Part shown: piece by piece, positions 1 through 11,400 of the stretch
Numbering within the stretch: position 1 is the stretch's first letter
Layout of the letters: every line of letters begins with the position of its first letter
NCBI GenBank assembly: GCA_002724925.1
Contig: PBQA01000016.1
Location: 186,001-250,000 of the forward strand
Direction: 5' to 3'
DNA length: 64,000 nt
DNA from: Oceanospirillaceae bacterium
GTDB lineage: Bacteria > Pseudomonadota > Gammaproteobacteria > Pseudomonadales > Oceanobacteraceae
Notes under the pieces: model-generated
Told to the model about the DNA's origin: nothing
Seen by the model: only the letters and a program-made list of their open reading frames with translations
Databases searched by the model: none
Made by a program: the position numbers and the translations under genes

Positions 1-2
1 AA

Positions 3-1796
3 CTGCAGTCACGTTATGGCAGTCTGCAAAATTACCTCAAAAGCCTGACCGGTATGCAAGTGCAGCACAGCGGTGGGCTCGGTGATCCGGTATTGCTCTC
101 TGTTCGCGGCGCCAGCGGCCGTCAAACCACCGTGCTCGTCAATGGTATCCGCATAAACGATGCTCAGGGTGGCGGTTACGACCTCAGCCAGATCCCCGTT
201 GATATGATTGAACGGGTCGAAATATCCAGCAGCGGCAGTCATGGTGGCCTCTACGACAGCGCAATCGGCGGCACTGTTAATATTATTACCCGTGAGCAGG
301 AGTATCAGAATCAACTGGCGGCCGCCGTAGGTAATCATGGTTATAAGAGTGCTTCAGCACGCGGCAATATCAATAATTATCTTTCGGTATACGCGGGTAG
401 CGAATACAGCGAAAATAGCTTTGATTACCCAGTCCCAGCGCCTTGGAATGGCGATGCACGCAATTCAGAAGAAGCGCTGAACAATGCGGAGTTCTTCCGC
501 CATACCGCGCAACTTGCAGCGACAACAGGCACCGTCGTCAGCCAGCTGAGCTGGCAGCATCAGCGTAAAAACATCCCGGATTATTTTCGGAATTCACCAG
601 AAAATAAAGCCCACTACAGCACCCGGGAAATTCGATTTACGACGTCTAACTCGAACGCCTCAGCCTCTGAAGGATTTCATCTACCCTGGTCATTTGCAGT
701 GTCACGCAAAAACGAAAGCTATCGTGATCCAGAGAGTAATATAGGCTTGGGTGAAGACGATAACCGCTACCGACTCCGCCATGCCGAAATCGCGACATCA
801 CCACAATTGCACTCAGGCAAACTGGTACTCAGAAGTGGCATCCGGGCCGAATTTGATGAGTATCAAAGCCGCTATGTAAATGATACCGACAGCCGCGATT
901 GCACAACTCCGCAAGGCAGTTGTGATCAGAGCGCAAAGCAGCAGGTCATCAATCTGACTGCAGGTGCTGACTACCGAATCAGCCCGCCATGGAAGACCAG
1001 TGCAAGTATCTATCACCGTGGTTACCGCACAAGTAATGAACGAACTCATGCCGATGACGCGGCACGCACTGAGAGTAAAGACAGTTTCACCGGTGCCAGC
1101 GCGTCATTTACTCATGTGTCGTTGTTCAGCGAAACTGCGCTCAGCGCCCGCCGAAGCGTTCGTATACCCAGCCTGTATGAGCGTTATGGTGACAGAGGTT
1201 TAATGCTCGGTAATGACGACCTTTCGGCAGAAACGTCGGATAACCTGAGCATCGACGTACGTCTGTTTAGTCAGCAATCAGAAGCCACTCTGTCTGTATT
1301 TTCCCGTAAAACCAAAGACACCATTGTGCCCATCTATGACAGTCGCGGTATCGGCCGTTATATCAATGTGTCTGACTCGATCATGCAAGGCGTTGAGGTT
1401 GAGCTGATACACACTGAAAAGCTCAAGGGAATCACACTAGAGCCGACGATATCGGCAGCAAGCTACACCAGTGAACTGATCAGCGATGTACGAGCATTTG
1501 AAGGAAAACAAGTGCCAGGCATCTATCACGACCGCTATCTGTTCGGCCTGACTACGTCTTACCAACAGCATTCACTGTCGTTGGATTACGAATTGGCGGG
1601 CAACCTCTATCTGGACTCAGGCAATAATATCGAAGGCGACATACGGCGTTCACTCGATCTGACTTATCAGCTCGAACAGAACCGTTGGGGTCTCAGAGTA
1701 GCAGCAAACAATTTAACCAATAATCAGTTCCGGGATTATTCGAACCGACCCGTTGCAGGACGGCAGATTTATCTTTCGGGACACTTAAATTTTTAA
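3..1796 (+). CDS. TonB-dependent outer membrane receptor, BtuB-like (5' truncated by window edge)
   Basis: Frame is open from the window start (LQSRYGSLQNYLKSLTGMQV...); plug-domain motif VLLSVRGASGRQTTVLVNGIRIND..IERVEI..G..GLYDSAIGGTVNIIT; C-terminal beta-strand ending in F (IYLSGHLNF). Confidence 0.9.
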   Translation: MQSRYGSLQNYLKSLTGMQVQHSGGLGDPVLLSVRGASGRQTTVLVNGIRINDAQGGGYDLSQIPVDMIERVEISSSGSHGGLYDSAIGGTVNIITREQEYQNQLAAAVGNHGYKSASARGNINNYLSVYAGSEYSENSFDYPVPAPWNGDARNSEEALNNAEFFRHTAQLAATTGTVVSQLSWQHQRKNIPDYFRNSPENKAHYSTREIRFTTSNSNASASEGFHLPWSFAVSRKNESYRDPESNIGLGEDDNRYRLRHAEIATSPQLHSGKLVLRSGIRAEFDEYQSRYVNDTDSRDCTTPQGSCDQSAKQQVINLTAGADYRISPPWKTSASIYHRGYRTSNERTHADDAARTESKDSFTGASASFTHVSLFSETALSARRSVRIPSLYERYGDRGLMLGNDDLSAETSDNLSIDVRLFSQQSEATLSVFSRKTKDTIVPIYDSRGIGRYINVSDSIMQGVEVELIHTEKLKGITLEPTISAASYTSELISDVRAFEGKQVPGIYHDRYLFGLTTSYQQHSLSLDYELAGNLYLDSGNNIEGDIRRSLDLTYQLEQNRWGLRVAANNLTNNQFRDYSNRPVAGRQIYLSGHLNF

Positions 1797-1823
1797 AGTA
1801 AACGAATTCAATAACGAGGTGGC

Positions 1824-3017
1824 ATGATGAAAAAACTCGCATTAACTGCGCTCTCTACAGCCCTGTTGACCGGCTGTTTTGGTGACGACTCTTCCAACAG
1901 CAGCAGTGTTAGTGGGCATACCTTTATTGCTCAAATGCGAGCCGCTGATTATTCCAGTAGTGAAATCGCGGTCGGCACCGTAGGCGAAACCGAAATTGTT
2001 GAAAACTATGCAAACAAGGATGCCTCGGACTATACCATCGATGTTTACGAGCAATACCTCTACCACATTGGTAAATTTAATATTGATACGCTGACACGTT
2101 ATGACGCCGCTGCTGAATTCCTTCAGGCCGATTACACCTACAGCCTCACTGAACCAGAAAGCTCATCAAGTAATACTTACCAATTTGTACAAGTTGCAGA
2201 AGATAAGGCGTACGTAATCCGCTACGGAAAATCCAGCATTCTGGTTGTTGACCCATCTGCAGATGAAGAGAATTTTGTCCTTGGAGAAATTGGTCTGGCT
2301 GCTTATGTCGCAGAGGGCGCAACCTATCCACGTATGTCTGCCGCCGTCGTCGCGGATGATAAATTATTCGTTGGTCTGCAGCGCCTGGACGCCGACTACC
2401 AACCGACACAGTCTTACGTTGCTGTCATTGATATCGAAAGTGATAACGAGATCGACACTAATACCAACGAGACCGGACTGAAAGGTATTCCTGTTAATGC
2501 CGATAACTTGTTTAAATTAGTCGCTGATGACGATTACGTGTACGTCTCAGGTCGTGGAGACTACAGTAATAATTCGGGTGCACTCGACCGGATAAGCCTT
2601 GATGACTATGCAGTGACTAACTTAGTTAACGGAACCACATTCTCTGACTTAAACGATATTTCAGATGATGAAGATACAAGTAACGACACTTACTACCATG
2701 TGATGAGTATTGCTCTGGTAGACGATACAGGTTTTATAAAGCTGAACCTGGAACAGGGTTATACCAACCTTCGCAGTATTCTTTATAGCTTTCCACTGGA
2801 CGACGTGGCCAGTTTTACGGCTGTGAACCCTGACGTACTAAAAGACGAGAAGATCGGCATTCTTAAATCAGGCCCTGACAACACCTTGTGGGTTGGTATT
2901 GATAACGCAGAAGCGCCTGATATCGTTGTCCTCAACGAAGAGGGCGAAGTGCAGGGCGAAGCTCTCAAATTTTCAATGCCGGTTATTGATCTTGAATTTA
3001 TGGAAATTCGAGACTGA
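1824..3017 (+). CDS. Putative lipoprotein, repeat/beta-propeller-like, partner of the upstream TonB receptor
   Basis: Lipobox LLTGC after a signal peptide; 27 bp after the receptor stop; acidic, repeated beta-strand-like segments (VYVSGRGDY, LFVGLQRLD, LWVGIDNAE). Confidence 0.7.
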   Translation: MMKKLALTALSTALLTGCFGDDSSNSSSVSGHTFIAQMRAADYSSSEIAVGTVGETEIVENYANKDASDYTIDVYEQYLYHIGKFNIDTLTRYDAAAEFLQADYTYSLTEPESSSSNTYQFVQVAEDKAYVIRYGKSSILVVDPSADEENFVLGEIGLAAYVAEGATYPRMSAAVVADDKLFVGLQRLDADYQPTQSYVAVIDIESDNEIDTNTNETGLKGIPVNADNLFKLVADDDYVYVSGRGDYSNNSGALDRISLDDYAVTNLVNGTTFSDLNDISDDEDTSNDTYYHVMSIALVDDTGFIKLNLEQGYTNLRSILYSFPLDDVASFTAVNPDVLKDEKIGILKSGPDNTLWVGIDNAEAPDIVVLNEEGEVQGEALKFSMPVIDLEFMEIRD

Positions 3018-3036
3018 TCGAAGGCAGTCATATACA

Positions 3037-3062
3037 AAAAAGCCCGCACTAAGCGGGCTTTT
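3037..3062. terminator. Bidirectional rho-independent terminator
   Basis: aaaagcccgc-actaa-gcgggctttt, between convergent genes ending at 3017(+) and 3109(-). Confidence 0.85.
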
Positions 3063-3108
3063 CTGATTTACGGGTACCGAAGCAGCTGTCCGACCCCACA
3101 AGCGGTGT

Positions 3109-3429
3109 TTACTCAGCTGGCGCTGCTTCTTCAAGCAGAGTCTTCAGCTCACCTTTTTCGTACATTTCGGTGACGATGTCACACCCACCTACCAGCTCAC
3201 CTTTCACCCACAACTGCGGGAAGGTCGGCCAGTTACCGTACTTAGGCAGATTCGCGCGAATGTCCTGATTAGACAGTACATCAACGTACGCAAACTTCTG
3301 ACCGCAATCCATGACTGCTTGCACGGTGCGTGCAGAGAAGCCACACAGTGGCTGGTTCGGTGAACCTTTCATGTACAGAAGGATGTCGTTGTTTTCGATC
3401 TGATCTTTAATGACCTGCATGATATCCAT
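3109..3429 (-). CDS. grxD: Monothiol glutaredoxin, Grx4 family
   Basis: MKGSPNQPLCGFSARTVQ CGFS active site and WPTFPQLWVKGELVGGCDI. Confidence 0.95.
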   Translation of the reverse strand: MDIMQVIKDQIENNDILLYMKGSPNQPLCGFSARTVQAVMDCGQKFAYVDVLSNQDIRANLPKYGNWPTFPQLWVKGELVGGCDIVTEMYEKGELKTLLEEAAPAE

Positions 3430-3546
3430 AGCGTCTGTCTCTCACTGTTCGTATTAACTGAAACTGGCGGCAGTTTACCATATTCCCGACCATGATGCTC
3501 AGGTATGGAGCCAGAGATAAGTGACACGCACTGACGGGGACGTAAG

Positions 3547-5484
3547 TCAGTTGCGAGCCGGTACCACTGATTCCACCTGAGAGAGCTGCTGTGCAAACAC
3601 GCGCTCATCAGGGTCAAGTACTGCCGTCACTTCTTTGCCCTTCAGGCTGCTGAAAATAACACGATAAGCGAGCACTGCTTTGACGTAATCGCGGGTCTCA
3701 CGATACGGGATACTTTCGATAAACTGATCATAAGCAACCGGTGCGTCCTTGAGCCAGCGATCCACTTTATGGGGGCCCGCGTTGTAGCCGGCCAGGGCAG
3801 CAATCAGATTTCCCTGGTAACGCTCAAGCAAAGAGCGCACATAGTAGCTGCCCAGAGGAATGTTAGTGCGGTAGTCCATCAGGTCGTCGTTGACGTCGTT
3901 TAGAACCAGGTTCTTTTCTCTGGCCACCTGCTTCGCCGTTGCCGGCATAATCTGCATCAGGCCACGAGCCCCGACCGGAGAGCGTGCGTGCGGATTAAAC
4001 GCACTCTCACGACGCGCAATCGACATCAGTAATGATGGATCAAGGTCGTATTCTTCAGCCCAGCGGCTGAACTCATCCTGATACGCCAGTGGGAAGCGGT
4101 GCTCCAGCAAGTTCCAGTGGCGCCCGGAAATCGTCGCTTGAACGGCGAGTGCTGGCCAACCATTCTGCTTCGCCAGCTCGGCATACACCGGCGTATCTGA
4201 CGGGTTGCGCAGCAGCGTGAAATTCCACTCATCAGCTGCCAGCCCTTCTTCGCCGATCGCCCAAAGAGCGCGAATACGGGCAACGGCGGGCGTCTCGGCA
4301 ACGGTCTCTAACTGTCCTTCCTGCAAGCTCGTTGTCGACTGCTTCAGCTCATATGGCAAGGCGAGTTTTTCTGCCGCCAGAAAGCCATAAAACTCACGGG
4401 CAGAGGCAGCTTTCGTGTAGGCGTGATGAGCAGCTTCAGATTGCCCCAGCGCTTCAAGCGCACGGCCGCGCCAGTACATGTGGTATCCCGAGTCTTTATC
4501 GCTACCCTGCACTTTATCGGTCCAGGCGAGCACGGCATCCCAGTCTGACTGAGCAATAGCTTCACGCAGTACAGGGCCAATCAGGTTGCCATCGCCCAGG
4601 TCAGTCAGGAGCTGATCAATAATGTCGGGGCGCTCACCGGCATCAAATTTATAACTGCGTGCTGCAAGCATGTTACCAATACGCTCGAGTTGAGCATCAC
4701 TCAACACACCTGCCTCTGACAGTTTTGGATATAACTCAGCGACAGTTTCGGGCTTCCGGCGCACAAGATACGCCAGAACCGCGTATCCCATGTCGCTGCG
4801 CTCAACGCCAGCAGGAAATGTTTTATCCAGGGTAAGAAGTTTTTCTGGCGACGAACGAAGCTGACGGAAGGTACTTGAAGCAACTCTCCACTCCGCTGGT
4901 AATTTTCGCAACAAATAGTCAGATAGGCTGCGGTTACCCGCTTGCAGTGCCATCACAGCACGCTGCCAGATTGCCTGTTCGTTAATTTCACCCCGGCTAA
5001 GCATCGCTTTAAACAGATCATCACATTGCTCTGGGCGCGAGCTGCCGCTCAGCCATAACTGCCGTCCACCATCAAAGGCTGCCGTCTGGTCTTTAATCAG
5101 TTTTGCACGGTAATAAATGCAACGCCCTGGCGCATCAGCGGGTGCGTACTCATTTAACGACAGTACTTCATCCCACTTTCGGGCTGCACCGTAGGTCAGA
5201 GTCGCATGACGGACAATCCAGCGCGAAAGAGGCGAATCGGAGTTCTCTGTCGCATAAGACCTGACGTCAGAGGCAGACACATCCGGCAGATTACGTTTGA
5301 TACGGTGATATTCAATATAGGGAGCAAGAACATGCTCCGAGACAGCGTCATCAACCTGGCTCCACTTACCGCTGCGGGCAGCGTCCAGAGACGTTTTAAA
5401 CTCTGCATCTGACAGCGCAAAAGTGCTGAGGCTGGCCAGCCCGACGATCAGGCCTGTAAGTACTTGCAGATACGATTTACTCAT
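3547..5484 (-). CDS. slt: Soluble lytic murein transglycosylase
   Basis: C-terminal SLT domain (SIARRESAFNPHARSPVGARGLMQIMPATAKQVA...AGYNAGP), helical N-terminal superhelix, signal peptide. Confidence 0.93.
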   Translation of the reverse strand: MSKSYLQVLTGLIVGLASLSTFALSDAEFKTSLDAARSGKWSQVDDAVSEHVLAPYIEYHRIKRNLPDVSASDVRSYATENSDSPLSRWIVRHATLTYGAARKWDEVLSLNEYAPADAPGRCIYYRAKLIKDQTAAFDGGRQLWLSGSSRPEQCDDLFKAMLSRGEINEQAIWQRAVMALQAGNRSLSDYLLRKLPAEWRVASSTFRQLRSSPEKLLTLDKTFPAGVERSDMGYAVLAYLVRRKPETVAELYPKLSEAGVLSDAQLERIGNMLAARSYKFDAGERPDIIDQLLTDLGDGNLIGPVLREAIAQSDWDAVLAWTDKVQGSDKDSGYHMYWRGRALEALGQSEAAHHAYTKAASAREFYGFLAAEKLALPYELKQSTTSLQEGQLETVAETPAVARIRALWAIGEEGLAADEWNFTLLRNPSDTPVYAELAKQNGWPALAVQATISGRHWNLLEHRFPLAYQDEFSRWAEEYDLDPSLLMSIARRESAFNPHARSPVGARGLMQIMPATAKQVAREKNLVLNDVNDDLMDYRTNIPLGSYYVRSLLERYQGNLIAALAGYNAGPHKVDRWLKDAPVAYDQFIESIPYRETRDYVKAVLAYRVIFSSLKGKEVTAVLDPDERVFAQQLSQVESVVPARN

Positions 5485-5701
5485 CGGCTTCGAAAAGACC
5501 CCGAATAAGAGATTGTCTGTACAGGTTAGTTCTTATATTCCAGAAAGACACAACAACAACCGCTATGTGGCACAACCGACACGGCTGGTTACTTTCTGTT
5601 ACTGACACTACCCGAGTTTGGCTCAAAATAACATCAATTTACACTTCCCTTCACCGTATAGTGCTGGCTGTTTCTCATATTGGTCACCACAGGAGCCACC
5701 A

Positions 5702-6982
5702 ATGAACGCCAGCCAGATTCTCGGACAGACACTCACGCTTCCAAACGGAAGCATTGTGCCTAACCGCTTTGCGAAGTCGGCACTCAGTGAAACTCTGGGC
5801 AGTGTCGATCTGCGCGTCACTAAAGCGCTGCCGAAACTCTATCAGCGCTGGGCTGAAGGTGGTACCGGGCTCAGCTTTACCGGTAACGTGATGATTGACC
5901 GCCGCCATCTGGGCGAACCCAACAATGTGGTGCTCGAAGACGATCGTGATATGGAGATGCTCAAAGCCTGGGCAACCGCAGCTAAATCGCAGGGCGGCCT
6001 GGTCTGGATGCAGCTTAACCATCCGGGCAAGCAGACCCCAAAGATGCTGAATAATGATCCGATGGCACCCAGCGCCATTCCTTTCCGGAAAGAAATGCAG
6101 GCCTTCTTCGGTACGCCGCGGGCCATGACAGAAGACGATATACAGGATTGCATCAAACGCTTCGCGACCGCTGCGGCACTGGCCAAACAAGCGGGGTTCG
6201 ACGGTGTTCAGATTCACGGCGCACATGGCTATCTGGTCAGCCAGTTTCTGTCCCCTCACCACAATCAGCGGGACGACCGCTGGGGCGGCGAGATAGAAAA
6301 CCGTATGCGCTTCGTTGTCGAAGTCTATAAAGCCATGCGTGAAGCCACAGGAACAGACTTCAGTATTGGCATTAAGATGAATTCTGCAGACTTTCAGCGG
6401 GGCGGCTTTGATGAAAATGACGCAGCCACCGTCGCAACCACACTGGCTGGGCTGGGCATTGATCTGATCGAAATTTCAGGCGGCACCTACGAAACCCCCG
6501 CGATGGCTCAGGGCAGCGAGCATCACAATAGAAAACTCGGTAAAGATGAGCCGGTAAAAGAGTCGACCAAGCTGCGTGAAGCCTACTTCCTTGAGTTCGC
6601 TGAAATGCTGCGCAGCAAAGTGGATGTCCCGCTCATGGTCACTGGTGGTTTCCGTACCTCCGAAGGAATGGCTGCAGCTGTCGAATCCGGAGCCTGCGAT
6701 CTGGTTGGCCTCGGCCGTCCACTGTGTGTCGAGCCTGACCTGGTAAAACGCATTCTCAGCGGTGAAGACTTCACCAGCGTTGTTCGCCCGATCAAAACTG
6801 GCGTAAAAATGATCGATAAAATGGCATTGATGGAAGTCTCCTGGTACGAACGCCAACTGCACCGTATGGGCAAAGGCAAAGCACCACGCCGCCAGGATCA
6901 GGGCTTCTGGTCACTGCTCGACGTACTCTGGTTGATGACATATCGTGGGTTATTCAACCGTGTCGGTCGTTTAAGAGCCTGA
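5702..6982 (+). CDS. NADH:flavin oxidoreductase / Old Yellow Enzyme family
   Basis: PNRFAKSALSE...WMQLNHPGKQ...GFDGVQIHGAHGYLVSQFLSPHHNQRDDRWGG. Start placed at ATG 5702, preceded by aggag; the ORF-track start at 5618 is upstream. Confidence 0.9.
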   Translation: MNASQILGQTLTLPNGSIVPNRFAKSALSETLGSVDLRVTKALPKLYQRWAEGGTGLSFTGNVMIDRRHLGEPNNVVLEDDRDMEMLKAWATAAKSQGGLVWMQLNHPGKQTPKMLNNDPMAPSAIPFRKEMQAFFGTPRAMTEDDIQDCIKRFATAAALAKQAGFDGVQIHGAHGYLVSQFLSPHHNQRDDRWGGEIENRMRFVVEVYKAMREATGTDFSIGIKMNSADFQRGGFDENDAATVATTLAGLGIDLIEISGGTYETPAMAQGSEHHNRKLGKDEPVKESTKLREAYFLEFAEMLRSKVDVPLMVTGGFRTSEGMAAAVESGACDLVGLGRPLCVEPDLVKRILSGEDFTSVVRPIKTGVKMIDKMALMEVSWYERQLHRMGKGKAPRRQDQGFWSLLDVLWLMTYRGLFNRVGRLRA

Positions 6983-6998
6983 TAAAGGAAAAATACTG

Positions 6999-7850
6999 AT
7001 GAAAGGACTGGTTAACCGCCTGAAAGCCGCCTACGTGTCTGCCTACCTCACGGTTGCCTCGCTGATTTCCGCGTATGCCGTGTGGCAACTGGCAGAAGGT
7101 AGTAATGCCCTGACCTGGTCTGGCGTGCTGTTATCGGCCGCGCCCATGGCTCTCGTCATTGGCTTTCTGATGGTCAAGCCAGTGATGGCCCGCACCAGCG
7201 CAGATTTGCCTGAGGCACATGTGCCGATTGCTGTCGGCGTCGCATTGACCGCGTGGGGCTCGTCGGGTGACAGCTGGCTGCCATTAAGCCTCGCCCTGAT
7301 CAGCTACGCTGGTTTTCTGTTATACGTGTACTGGTATTCACGCTACGGGCGCATTAAGAGCGAAGCACTCTCGGTTGGCAAGCCCCTACCGGCATTCACA
7401 CTCACAGACGTTAACGGCGATATCATTCAAAGCAGCGAGCTGGCCGGTAAACCTGCTGTCATTCTGTTTTATCGCGGCAACTGGTGCCCGCTATGCATGG
7501 CACAGATCAAAGAGATTGCTAAGCAGTATCAGGAGCTTGAAGCCTTGGGCGCTGAAGTGATCATGGTATCGCCACAACCCCACAAATACACACGCGAACT
7601 CGCTGAGAAATTCAGTGTGAATTTCCGCTTTATGACCGACAAAGATAATCAGGCTGCCAGAGTACTGGGAATTGCGTCTGAATTTGGCATCCCTACCGGC
7701 CTGGAGGCCATGGGCTACGATACCGAAGCACCCATGCCGACGGTGATTATCATCGATAAGCAAGGGACGGTTGTCTGGACGCATGAGACGGATAATTATC
7801 GGGTTCGCCCAGAACCAGAGACCTTTCTTGAAGTCATCCGGGCGATCTGA
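6999..7850 (+). CDS. Membrane-anchored peroxiredoxin-like (AhpC/TSA) protein
   Basis: Hydrophobic N-terminal segments followed by a thioredoxin-fold domain with NWCPLC (CxxC). Confidence 0.8.
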   Translation: MKGLVNRLKAAYVSAYLTVASLISAYAVWQLAEGSNALTWSGVLLSAAPMALVIGFLMVKPVMARTSADLPEAHVPIAVGVALTAWGSSGDSWLPLSLALISYAGFLLYVYWYSRYGRIKSEALSVGKPLPAFTLTDVNGDIIQSSELAGKPAVILFYRGNWCPLCMAQIKEIAKQYQELEALGAEVIMVSPQPHKYTRELAEKFSVNFRFMTDKDNQAARVLGIASEFGIPTGLEAMGYDTEAPMPTVIIIDKQGTVVWTHETDNYRVRPEPETFLEVIRAI

Positions 7851-7960
7851 TGTCGCTCCAAATACCCTTCAACGCAAGGCGCGTCAGAGGGGTGTGCTCT
7901 CTACAGATCAGCTAATTACTGTATAGTAGAGAGCATATTTCAAGTCGATACGGACCCGTT

Positions 7961-8467
7961 ATGCCACGTCAGGTTGTGACCACCCCACTACTTATCACTA
8001 TAGCAATCAGCGCACTGCTTTCGGGATGCGTCACCGTTTCTCCAGAACGTAAAAACGAAGTTGCTGAAAAACTCGGCTGGGTCACTGGCAGCTGTCTGGC
8101 GATACACAATGAAAACCTGAAAATCGGTGATGAATTAACACTGCACCAGGTATCTGATCAGGAGCACAGTAAGACGCTTACGGTCATTTCACGCGCATCC
8201 TCCTCTGAGCAATGTGTCCCCTTGCAGAAAGATCGACGCTTCGTAAACCAGCTCACCGATGCAACCTTCTACTATGTGAACGCCGACGAACTGCCGGAGC
8301 TGGCGGTGGCCAGTATCAAGGGGTACTCGACCCGAGGAATAAAATTCCGCGCCTGTTACAGCAATCAGGCCGTCCAGTTTTTCGCCTTTAAAGGCGAGCA
8401 ACAGATCTGGCAGGGCTATTATTTTGTCGCAGCACAGGTTCCGGAAACCTGTCGCGGGTCTCGTTAA
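7961..8467 (+). CDS. Hypothetical lipoprotein
   Basis: Lipobox LLSGC; no family recognised. Confidence 0.6.
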   Translation: MPRQVVTTPLLITIAISALLSGCVTVSPERKNEVAEKLGWVTGSCLAIHNENLKIGDELTLHQVSDQEHSKTLTVISRASSSEQCVPLQKDRRFVNQLTDATFYYVNADELPELAVASIKGYSTRGIKFRACYSNQAVQFFAFKGEQQIWQGYYFVAAQVPETCRGSR

Positions 8468-11400
8468 GACCCGCTATCACCATTCCAGCCTCCGCCTCCG
8501 GGCGTGTGTATGCAAAAGGTGTCACCGGATGCAATATCAGTGGCTGCACAGCCCTGTAACCACTCGATCTTCCCAGACTGTCGCAGAACAAAGTTCACCC
8601 CTGTTTTACCCTCTCCGGCACCATTCAATGAGAACGTAGGCACTGATCGGTGACCACTGATAATGTTGGCAGTCATCGGCTCAAGAAAACGAATATGCCT
8701 TTCTACACCATCTCCACCGCGGTGCTCTCCTGCACCGCCGCTGAACTGGCGAACATGAAATAGATCAAGTACCACTGGGTAACGCTGCTCCAGAATTTCA
8801 GGATCGGTCAGACGGGAATTGGTCATGTGAGTATGGACTGCACTCGCGCCCGCGGCCTTTTCTGTTGCTCCCGCGCCACCACACAGTGTTTCGTAATATT
8901 GATAACGCTCATTACCAAAGGTGAAATTATTATTCGTTCCCTGACCACCAGCCATGAGGCCAAGCGCCCCCATTAAGCAATCAACCAGGTACTGGGCTGT
9001 CTCGACGTTGCCAGAAACAACAGCCGCGGGATATTGCGGCGCAATAATCGATGCGTCAGGTACCCGGATTTCTAACGGCCGGAAGAAGCCTGCATTCAAG
9101 GGCATCTGCTTATTCACAAGCACCCGGAAGCTATAGAGAACTGCCGCCTTTACGACCGACGTTGGCGCATTAAAGTTACCCGGATGCATTGGCTGACCTT
9201 TGCGATAGCCGGTACCTTTAAAATCGATCACAGCAGTACGGGAATTATGATCAACATCAATGATCACTTTAAATCGCGTACCATCATCCATGGCATAACT
9301 GAAACTTCCGGATGGCAGTTGCGCCAGACAATCACGCAGTGTCTGTTCAGCATTATCCTGCACGTACTTCATGTACGCGTGCACTGTGTCTGAACCATAC
9401 TGCTGACACAGCCGCTTCAATTCTTCAGCGCCTTTTTCGCAGGCTGCTAACTGAGCCATCAGGTCGGCAATATTCTGATCCGGATTACGGGCCGGATACT
9501 TTGCAGACAGGAGCACCTCACGAAGTGAGGACTCCTGAAACTCGCCAGCACGCATCAGGACCAGATTGTCTAACAACACCCCTTCTTCTTCGATGTGCTG
9601 ACTGTAGGCTGGCATGGAGCCTGGAGTGATCCCACCGATATCCGCATGATGCCCACGCGCCGCGACGAAAAAATCGGCGCGTTGACTATCACTGATAAAG
9701 ACAGGTTTAACCACTGTGACATCAGGGAGATGCGTTCCACCGTTATAAGGGGTGTTTAATACAAACGCGTCACCCGGCTGCATATCGCTATGCTCACGCA
9801 TGACAACGTGAATGCTTTCACTCATTGACCCCAGATGAACGGGAATATGCGGCGCATTTGCAACCAACTCACCCTCGCAATCAAAAACAGCGCACGAGAA
9901 ATCGAGCCGCTCTTTAATGTTGACACTGCTTGCCGTTTTTTCGAGTACAAAACCCATCTGCTCAGCAACGGACATAAACAGGTGGTTAAATATCTCAAGT
10001 GTTACCGGGTCGTACTGCGCAGACTGATCATCAATCGCTGACGCCTCCATCGATTGCCGCTCCAGTACCAGCGCACCACTGGCTAGGACGTTCAGTTGCC
10101 AACCCGGTTCAATAACGTGTGTCGAATTCTGATCGGTCAACAACAGTGGGCCTGTTGCTATAAACCCTTCTGGTAACTCCGCGCGATCATAAACATCGAC
10201 CTCGTGCCAGCGCCCCTGTGCGTATAGACGCGTTGTTGAGCGCGCTTCTGTATCGCTAGCCGATACCTTTGGTAAATCCGCTTCAGGCAATATTGCCCCT
10301 GCCACGGTCACTTCGACCTGCAATGCATCCAGCAAGACGCTTTTCTCAGGGTATATAAATCCGAATAATTGTTTGTGCTGTATTTCAAACGACGCTCTGG
10401 CGTCGGCCTCATTGATCCAATCAACCAGCAAAGGGGTGTCCGAGCCTTCATATCGCAGGTAAACCCGCACAGTGCAGTCGCCAGCCAGTGGACTCGCAGA
10501 CGATAGATTTTTCACTCGCTGCCTGATTTCTGCTGCGGCCACTGACAGTTCTTTTTCAACCGCCTCTTCACCTAACCAGCGCTGATCGGCAATACCAATA
10601 CCATAGGCAGATAAAACGCCCGCCATGGGATGCAGATAGACCGTACTTATTCCCAGGGCAGCAGCAACCGCACACGCATGTTGGCCACCTGCGCCACCAA
10701 ATGCACTAAAGGCATAGTCCTGTACGTCGTAGCCACGCTGTACTGAAATTTTCTTAACCGCAGCGGCCATGCTCTCGACGGCAATATTCAGAAAACCTTC
10801 TGCAAGTTGCTCAGTCGTCCATAGATGCCCTGTTGCCTCGGTGACCTGCTCAGCCAATTCAGAAAATTGTGCCTGCACAGTATCGAGATCCAACGGCTGA
10901 TTCTGCTCTGGACCAAACACAGAAGGAAAAAATGCTGGATTCACCCGCCCCAGCAACAGGTTGCAATCAGTGACGGTCAGAGGGCCGCCATTGCGATAAC
11001 AGGCGGGCCCCGGATAGGCTCCGGCAGATTCTGGCCCTACCTGTAGACGGCCATCGGCAAAGCGGACGATAGAACCGCCACCGGCCGCGACCGTATGAAT
11101 ATTCATCATGGGTACTCGCAAACGCACGCCGTTCACGACAGTTTCAGTTTCGCGCTCAAGCGTCCCTGCGTAGTGACTGACATCCGTTGAGGTGCCTCCC
11201 ATATCAAACCCGACGATGCGCTCAAAGCCATCGGCTTCCGCCGTCCGCACCATACCGACAACACCGCCTGCGGGGCCCGACAGAATCGCATCACGCCCCT
11301 GAAACACTTCGGCTTTGGCGAGCCCACCGTTAGACTGCATAAACTCAAGATCAACACTCTGAGAGGCCGATAATGCCTCTGCCACCTGGTTCACATAACG

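Noticed and set aside
5684-6262. 192-aa minus-strand ORF
   Set aside because: Antisense to the OYE-family gene; no recognisable domain.
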